Positions 59,336 through 64,000 of a stretch of 64,000 bases of DNA are shown piece after piece. A program made the translations under genes and the position numbers. Position 1 is the first letter of the stretch. Every line of letters begins with the position of its first letter. The stretch comes from Armatimonadota bacterium (GTDB taxonomy: Bacteria; Armatimonadota; HRBIN16): NCBI GenBank assembly GCA_026003175.1, contig BPGT01000001.1:1216839-1280838 (forward strand). Direction: 5' to 3'. Below the pieces are notes generated by a model. The model saw only the letters and a program-made list of their open reading frames with translations. It searched no databases and was not told the DNA's origin.

Positions 59336-59949
59336 GGTGGACGGTGGTGCGTTGCGCCCTTTCTGGACACGAACCGATTGCCCGTCACGTAAAACCGCCA
59401 CGGCTTCTCTGCCCACAGGCGGATGCCGATGCGCGTGGTCTGAGTCACCTGTTCAGGAGGAACCGCCTCGCCCTGTACAACGAGTAGCCTGCCCTCATAA
59501 AGCGGGCAAAAGTTTTGTGCCAGCGCGATGCCCATTGCCTGAGTCAGCCTGCCCGGTCCGGAGGTGAGCAGGCGAGTGTCGGCGACACCACGCCGCTGTC
59601 GCATCAGATCGATACCCTCCACCGGCTCTACCGCCCGGATGAGCACCGCTTCGCCGACACCTTCCGGCGCGGTGACCGCGTTGAGACAGTAGTGAGTATG
59701 TACCTGATAGACGTAAGCGATGCCCGGCGGTCCGAACATGGCAGCGTTGCGCAGGGTCTTGCCACGCGAGGCGTGGTTCGCGGGGTCGCCTGTCAGATAC
59801 GCCTCCGTCTCCACAATGACGCCTGCGGTGACGCCCTCGTCCGTTTCGTGTATCAGAATGTGTCCCAGCAAAGCGCGGGCGACCTCCAGCGTGGGCTGAA
59901 GGTAGAACTCTGGCGGTAGCGGTGCGTGGTCTCCGAAGTGTGCTCCCAT
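59332..59949 (-). CDS. mpg: 3-methyladenine DNA glycosylase (MPG/AAG family)
   Basis: 205 residues. The family motifs [16 protein letters not shown] (catalytic glutamate), [26 protein letters not shown] and [12 protein letters not shown] are present. It excises alkylated purines in base-excision repair. ATG at 59949 is chosen over TTG at 59979. It follows glgP on the same strand. Confidence 0.9.
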   Translation of the reverse strand: MGAHFGDHAPLPPEFYLQPTLEVARALLGHILIHETDEGVTAGVIVETEAYLTGDPANHASRGKTLRNAAMFGPPGIAYVYQVHTHYCLNAVTAPEGVGEAVLIRAVEPVEGIDLMRQRRGVADTRLLTSGPGRLTQAMGIALAQNFCPLYEGRLLVVQGEAVPPEQVTQTTRIGIRLWAEKPWRFYVTGNRFVSRKGATHHRPP

Positions 59950-59986
59950 CGTTCCACAGAAGCCCAGCCGCTCTTGCAAGCAAACG

Positions 59987-62452
59987 CTACTTCCGCTTTA
60001 CCGGCTGGATGTTCCAGATATCTCTGGCATACTCCTGCACGGTGCGGTCGCTGGAGAACTTTCCGATACGGGCGACGTTTAGGATCGCCTTGCGTGTCCA
60101 TACTTTCGGCTGGCGATACTCCTGTGCAGCGCGTTCGTGCGTCTCGATGTACGAGGGCAGGTCGGCGAGATGGAAATAGTAATCGCCGTGATGTACCAGA
60201 CTATCGAAAATCCAGCGAAACAGCCCCGGTTCATGTGGACAGAACATGTTGGTGAGGAAGGTATCCATCACGCGCTTGACCGTTGGGTTTGATTCGTATA
60301 GCACACGCGGGTCATAACTGCCTTCCCGACGCATCTCGCGCAATTGTTCGGCGGTATGACCGAAGATATAAATATTGTCCTCACCCACTTCCTTGCGGAT
60401 TTCGATGTTTGCACCGTCCAGCGTACCGATGGTGAGTGCGCCGTTCATCGCAAACTTCATGCAGCTGGTTCCCGACGCCTCCATGCCTGCGGTAGAGATT
60501 TGCTCGCTCAGGTCGGCGGCGGGGATAATCACTTCCGCCAGCGACACGCGATAGTCAGGCAAAAACACCACATGCAGATAGTCTCTTGCGCGATGGTCAT
60601 GGTTGATGACCGAGGCTACGTTGTTGATAAGCTTGATAATCTGTTTAGCTGCCCAATAGCCGGGCGCGGCTTTACCTGCGAAGATAACGGTGCGAGGCAC
60701 GGTAGGATACACTCTGTCCTCGGTCAGCCGCAGATACTCATAGATGATATGCAGTACGTTAAGCAGCTGACGCTTGTACTCGTGAATACGCTTAACCTGC
60801 ACGTCAAACAGGCTCTCAGGTGGAACGGATAAACCTGTGGTCTCGCGGATAACATGCGCCAGACGCAGTTTGTTCAGGTCTTTCACGTGGCGGAACTGCT
60901 GCTGGAACGATTCATCCTGCGCATACGGCTCCAGCTTGCGCAGCTGGCTCAGGTCGGTGACCCACTTCTCCCCGATGGTGCTGTCGATAAGAAGGCTTAA
61001 TCGCGGGTTTGCCTGCTTTAGCCAGCGACGCGGGGTAACACCGTTGGTCTTGTTATTGAATTTGTGCGGGAACAACTCGTAGAAATCGGGCACGAGCGAT
61101 GTCTTGATCAGCTGGCTGTGCAGTTCCGATACCCCATTGACCGAATGGCTACCGACAATGGCGAGGTGTGCCATCCGTACCTGTTTATGCTCACCCTCTT
61201 CGATAAGGGATACCCTGCGAACCTTTTCCACATCGCCCGGGTAGAGCCACATCACGTGTTCCAGAAAGCGACGGTTGATTTCGTAAATTATTTGCAGATG
61301 ACGGGGCAGCAGGCGCTCCATCAGTTCCACAGGCCACTTTTCCAGCGCTTCGGGCATGAGGGTATGGTTGGTGTACCCAAAGGTCTGCTCGGTAATCTGC
61401 CATGCGTGCTCCCAGGGCAGATGGTTTTCGTCCACCAGAATGCGCATCAGCTCCACAACGGCTAAAGCGGGATGGGTATCGTTCAGCTGCACCGCCGCTT
61501 TTTGCGGGAACTGTTCAAAGGTGTCGTGGTGCCTGGTATATCGGCGCACGATGTCGCGCAGAGCGCAGGCAACCAGAAAGTACTCTTGCGTTAAGCGCAG
61601 CTCCTTCCCTGCCGCCACCGAGTCGGAGGGATAAAGCACTTTGGAGATGGTCTCCGAGGCAATCTTCTGCTCCACTGCGCTGATGTAGTCGCCGCTGTTG
61701 AATATCTGCATGTCGAACTCATGATAGGAACGCGCTGAGAACAGGCGCAACACATTCACCGTCTTTCCCCCATAGCCAACAATCGGCATATCGTAAGGTA
61801 CACCCACAATCAGCTTCCAGTCCACCCAGCGAGGTTGGTAGTGCCCGTTGCTGTCTACGGTGTGTTCGATGCGCCCGTAGATAGGGATAAAACATCGTTC
61901 ATCGTAGCGCTCGATAAGCCAGGGGGACATTCCCTTCAGCCATTTATCGGGCTTTTCGTGTTGATAACCGTGATGGATTTCCTGTTTAAAGATTCCGTAC
62001 TCGTAATTAATACCGTATCCCCATGCAGGCATCCCCAGCGTAGCGAGCGAGTCCAGAAAACAAGCGGCAAGTCTTCCCAGCCCCCCGTTACCCAGCGCAG
62101 CGTCGCTCTCATACTCCTCCAGCTCCTCCAGGTCTATTCCCTGTTGCAGTAACGCTTCACGAAAGAGGTCGTACAGTCCGAGATTTATCAGGTTATTGGT
62201 GAGAGAACGTCCAATAAGGTACTCCAGGGACAGATAGTACAGTCGCTTGGCGTCTTGTTGCTGGTACCGTCTTTCGGTCTCGATCATCAGGTCGACAATA
62301 CGGTTGCGCAGGGTTAGCGCTACCGCGGTAAACGCATCGTGTTTGCACAGGTCGTCGCCGGACTTTCCCAGAGAATAGCGAATGTGCCAGCACAACGATT
62401 TTTGAACATCCCCGGCCCCTTCGAAGGTCTGCACCAGATCATCACACCTCAT
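59987..62452 (-). CDS. glgP: Glycogen/alpha-glucan phosphorylase
   Basis: 821 residues, of the long MalP/GlgP class. [11 protein letters not shown] and [18 protein letters not shown] are near the N-terminus, and the PLP site is in [14 protein letters not shown]. It releases glucose-1-phosphate from glycogen or maltodextrin. Preceded by the inositol monophosphatase-like gene with a 10-base gap on the same strand. No glgA/B/C is in the window. Confidence 0.96.
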   Translation of the reverse strand: MRCDDLVQTFEGAGDVQKSLCWHIRYSLGKSGDDLCKHDAFTAVALTLRNRIVDLMIETERRYQQQDAKRLYYLSLEYLIGRSLTNNLINLGLYDLFREALLQQGIDLEELEEYESDAALGNGGLGRLAACFLDSLATLGMPAWGYGINYEYGIFKQEIHHGYQHEKPDKWLKGMSPWLIERYDERCFIPIYGRIEHTVDSNGHYQPRWVDWKLIVGVPYDMPIVGYGGKTVNVLRLFSARSYHEFDMQIFNSGDYISAVEQKIASETISKVLYPSDSVAAGKELRLTQEYFLVACALRDIVRRYTRHHDTFEQFPQKAAVQLNDTHPALAVVELMRILVDENHLPWEHAWQITEQTFGYTNHTLMPEALEKWPVELMERLLPRHLQIIYEINRRFLEHVMWLYPGDVEKVRRVSLIEEGEHKQVRMAHLAIVGSHSVNGVSELHSQLIKTSLVPDFYELFPHKFNNKTNGVTPRRWLKQANPRLSLLIDSTIGEKWVTDLSQLRKLEPYAQDESFQQQFRHVKDLNKLRLAHVIRETTGLSVPPESLFDVQVKRIHEYKRQLLNVLHIIYEYLRLTEDRVYPTVPRTVIFAGKAAPGYWAAKQIIKLINNVASVINHDHRARDYLHVVFLPDYRVSLAEVIIPAADLSEQISTAGMEASGTSCMKFAMNGALTIGTLDGANIEIRKEVGEDNIYIFGHTAEQLREMRREGSYDPRVLYESNPTVKRVMDTFLTNMFCPHEPGLFRWIFDSLVHHGDYYFHLADLPSYIETHERAAQEYRQPKVWTRKAILNVARIGKFSSDRTVQEYARDIWNIQPVKRK

Positions 62453-62462
62453 ATTCTGTTCC

Positions 62463-63230
62463 TCACTTTGTTGATGTACGATGCAACAAACGCAATATTG
62501 CTCGCATGGTCAGGGGCGGAGCGGTCAGAACCGGTTCGCGCAGCGCCGCTCCGCTTAACAGATGCTGAGGATGCCATTCTGCCCCCGACAGGTAACGTGT
62601 CTCGCAGCCCGCCTCGTGACAGATGAGCAGTCCCGCCGCCAGGTCGTACAGCCTGCCTAGCGACAGAGAACCGCGTACACGCCCGGCGGCTGTCCACGCC
62701 AGCTTCACCACCGCGCTGCCAAAGCAGCGAGGTCTACCCGGCATCATGCTGAGCAACTCGGCGGTCACGGCGTCGCTGGCGTAACAGATAACGTCTTCGG
62801 AGGTGAACTCCTCGCTATCCACCGCCATGACGCGCCTGCCGTTCAAATACGCCCCCTCATCTACCTCTGCCCAGTACAGCTCGTTGAGTACAGGCAGGGA
62901 AATGACACCCAGACGGATACGCTCGTTCTCCACCAGTGCAACCGACACCCCCCATAACGGGATGCCGAACACGTAGTTGCTGGTGCCGTCGATGGGGTCA
63001 ATCGCCCATAGCAGGCGGGCGTGCCGGTTGGTAAAACCCTCTTCTTCGCCGAAGAATCCCGCCTCGGGTAAGAGACGGGCAAGATGCTCGCGCAAATAGC
63101 TTTCCACCGCACGGTCGGCGTTGGTGACGAAGGAATGGTCACTTTTGGTTTCCAGGGTGAAGCCATCTGCCAGCTGCTGTGCCAGCTTGCCTGCTTCTAC
63201 CACTAGGTTTTTGACTTCTTCTATCAGCAT
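62463..63230 (-). CDS. Inositol monophosphatase family phosphatase
   Basis: 255 residues. The metal-binding motifs are G-E-E-E-G, W-A-I-D-P-I-D-G-T-S-N-Y, and a C-terminal L-Y-D-L-A-A-G. The reaction could be inositol-1-phosphate, fructose-1,6-bisphosphate or histidinol-phosphate hydrolysis; this cannot be fixed by motif. It probably shares a transcript with glgP. A signal peptide is absent. Confidence 0.9.
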   Translation of the reverse strand: MLIEEVKNLVVEAGKLAQQLADGFTLETKSDHSFVTNADRAVESYLREHLARLLPEAGFFGEEEGFTNRHARLLWAIDPIDGTSNYVFGIPLWGVSVALVENERIRLGVISLPVLNELYWAEVDEGAYLNGRRVMAVDSEEFTSEDVICYASDAVTAELLSMMPGRPRCFGSAVVKLAWTAAGRVRGSLSLGRLYDLAAGLLICHEAGCETRYLSGAEWHPQHLLSGAALREPVLTAPPLTMRAILRLLHRTSTK

Positions 63231-63368
63231 CCGTATAGCTCGCTCTGCAATCCTCCCTGAAGATTATCGGCGCGAAGTGTCGCCGTTTGTATTCTACTGT
63301 TGCTGCGAATACCTGTTACGTTTGCACAAAGTATGCGAATCGAAGGCAACAGGCGCAACAAAACTGAT

Positions 63369-63392
63369 CCCCCTCTCCTCGCAGGAGAGGGG
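63369..63392. repeat. GC-rich hairpin shared with the MITE interior
   Basis: CCCCTCTCCT and AGGAGAGGGG form a perfect hairpin, identical to the internal hairpin of MITE copy 2, in an intergenic stretch without the MITE ends. It may be a terminator of the LDH gene (minus strand) or a relic of the repeat. Confidence 0.5.
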
Positions 63393-63435
63393 TAGGGAGG
63401 GGGTGCATTCACGGTGTTGCGCCCCCATGGGGTTG

Positions 63436-64000
63436 CTATCCAGTCACCTGTGCCTGTATCTCCTTCAGTACCTGTGCCGAGCGGCGCAACGCCTGCAGTT
63501 CCTCGTCCGCCAGCTTCATCTCGATCTGTTTCTCCACACCCTTGCGCCCAACGATGGTGGGCACGCTCAGACATACATCTTCGATACCGTACAGCCCTGT
63601 CTGCAAGCTGGACACAGGCAGTATCTGCTGCCTGTCGAGCAGGATGGCGTGTACCACCTCACGGATTGCCAATCCAACCGCGTAACCTGCGCCGCCTTTC
63701 AGCCGAATGACCTCCGCCCCGCTCTTTTTGGTGAACTCGAAAATCTCCTGCATCTTGGCGGGGTCGTAGCCGGGCAGGCTTTGCAGTGGCACGCCGTTGG
63801 CAGTAGCAGTAGACCATATCGGCACCATGCTATCACCGTGTTCGCCCAGGATCAACGCCTTGACATCGGTGGCAGCCACCCCGAAATACTCCGCCAGCAG
63901 CGAGCGGAAGCGTGTGGTGTCCAGCACCGTGCCCAAGCCCATCACCCGCTGGGGTGGCAGGGTGAACTCTTTGACCGCCAAATAGGTCAGGATGTCCACT
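63436..64000 (-). CDS. ldh: L-lactate dehydrogenase, C-terminal part
   Basis: Runs off the right edge; the last 188 residues are visible. They include G-E-H-G-D-S-M-V-P-I-W-S with the catalytic histidine, P-V-S-S-L-Q-T-G-L-Y-G-I-E-D-V-C-L-S-V-P-T-I-V-G and V-L-D-T-T-R-F-R. This matches the L-lactate dehydrogenase branch rather than malate dehydrogenase, but the substrate-loop residue that decides it lies outside the window. Reduces pyruvate to lactate with NADH in the cytoplasm. Confidence 0.85.
   Translation of the reverse strand, partial: VDILTYLAVKEFTLPPQRVMGLGTVLDTTRFRSLLAEYFGVAATDVKALILGEHGDSMVPIWSTATANGVPLQSLPGYDPAKMQEIFEFTKKSGAEVIRLKGGAGYAVGLAIREVVHAILLDRQQILPVSSLQTGLYGIEDVCLSVPTIVGRKGVEKQIEMKLADEELQALRRSAQVLKEIQAQVTG

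Overview
This 64 kb window is an ordinary chromosomal stretch of a GC-rich, diderm-like bacterium. It is gene-dense, carries about 54 protein genes on both strands in short operons, and has no phage, no CRISPR array and no rRNA or tRNA that I could see. The tentative assignment is Armatimonadota or a relative. It rests on the secreted propeller protein with a C-terminal double GDIDGDNEV..FDF dockerin-like signature, the Uma2-type protein with a coiled-coil tail, and the mix of thermophile-type genes; no ribosomal marker is present to settle it.

Layout. 1-417: start of a 2-oxoacid:ferredoxin oxidoreductase operon (korD, partial korA). 970-7283: SSS symporter; an ECF sigma / anti-sigma / RseB-like operon on the minus strand; a TolB-like propeller; tsaE-tsaB for tRNA t6A. 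7345-19947: secreted proteins (dockerin-tailed propeller, Gly/Pro-rich protein), Uma2 protein, tatC, then an overlapping operon of a 1500-residue alpha-2-macroglobulin, HicB-like protein, zinc-ribbon TPR membrane protein and an ABC exporter pair. 20070-24135 (minus): Gfo/Idh/MocA oxidoreductase, diguanylate cyclase, homocysteine methyltransferase, CBS protein. 24327-25460: galT followed by a structured RNA candidate ending in a strong terminator. 25672-29097 (minus): WYL regulator, then mrp-nfo-moaD. 29454-36803: fucose-isomerase-like protein, an unrecognised 307-residue protein, then sbcD-sbcC with a third overlapping gene. 36825-42138 (minus): LigB-like protein, dnaE, CPBP protease. 42298-45394: TPR protein, yggT, divIVA, CPBP protease and DUF167 in one tight operon. 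45462-50512: trpE-trpG-M24 peptidase-trpD-trpC. 50552-57379 (minus): DUF4268 protein, aspartate aminotransferase, Nudix, M28 peptidase, surE, unknown. 57817-59335: two secreted proteins. 59332-64000 (minus): mpg, glycogen phosphorylase, inositol monophosphatase-like, L-lactate dehydrogenase (partial).

Most interesting non-coding structure. Two 186-bp miniature elements (29174-29359 and 57561-57746) lie in opposite orientation, are nearly identical, have matching inverted ends and are each flanked by a perfect 9-bp target duplication: a recently mobile MITE with no transposase in view. The second sits directly against the -35 box of a good promoter. Other signals are a perfect 16-bp palindrome with the sequence of an NrdR box upstream of dnaE, a multi-stem RNA with mutually exclusive helices downstream of galT, three TGTCATTGCGAG-type inverted repeat elements, an ECF-type autoregulatory promoter, and a perfect 3 x 42 bp tandem repeat encoding the coiled-coil tail of the Uma2 protein. 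I found no convincing new multi-gene system. The nearest candidate is the small helical protein translationally coupled to sbcC.
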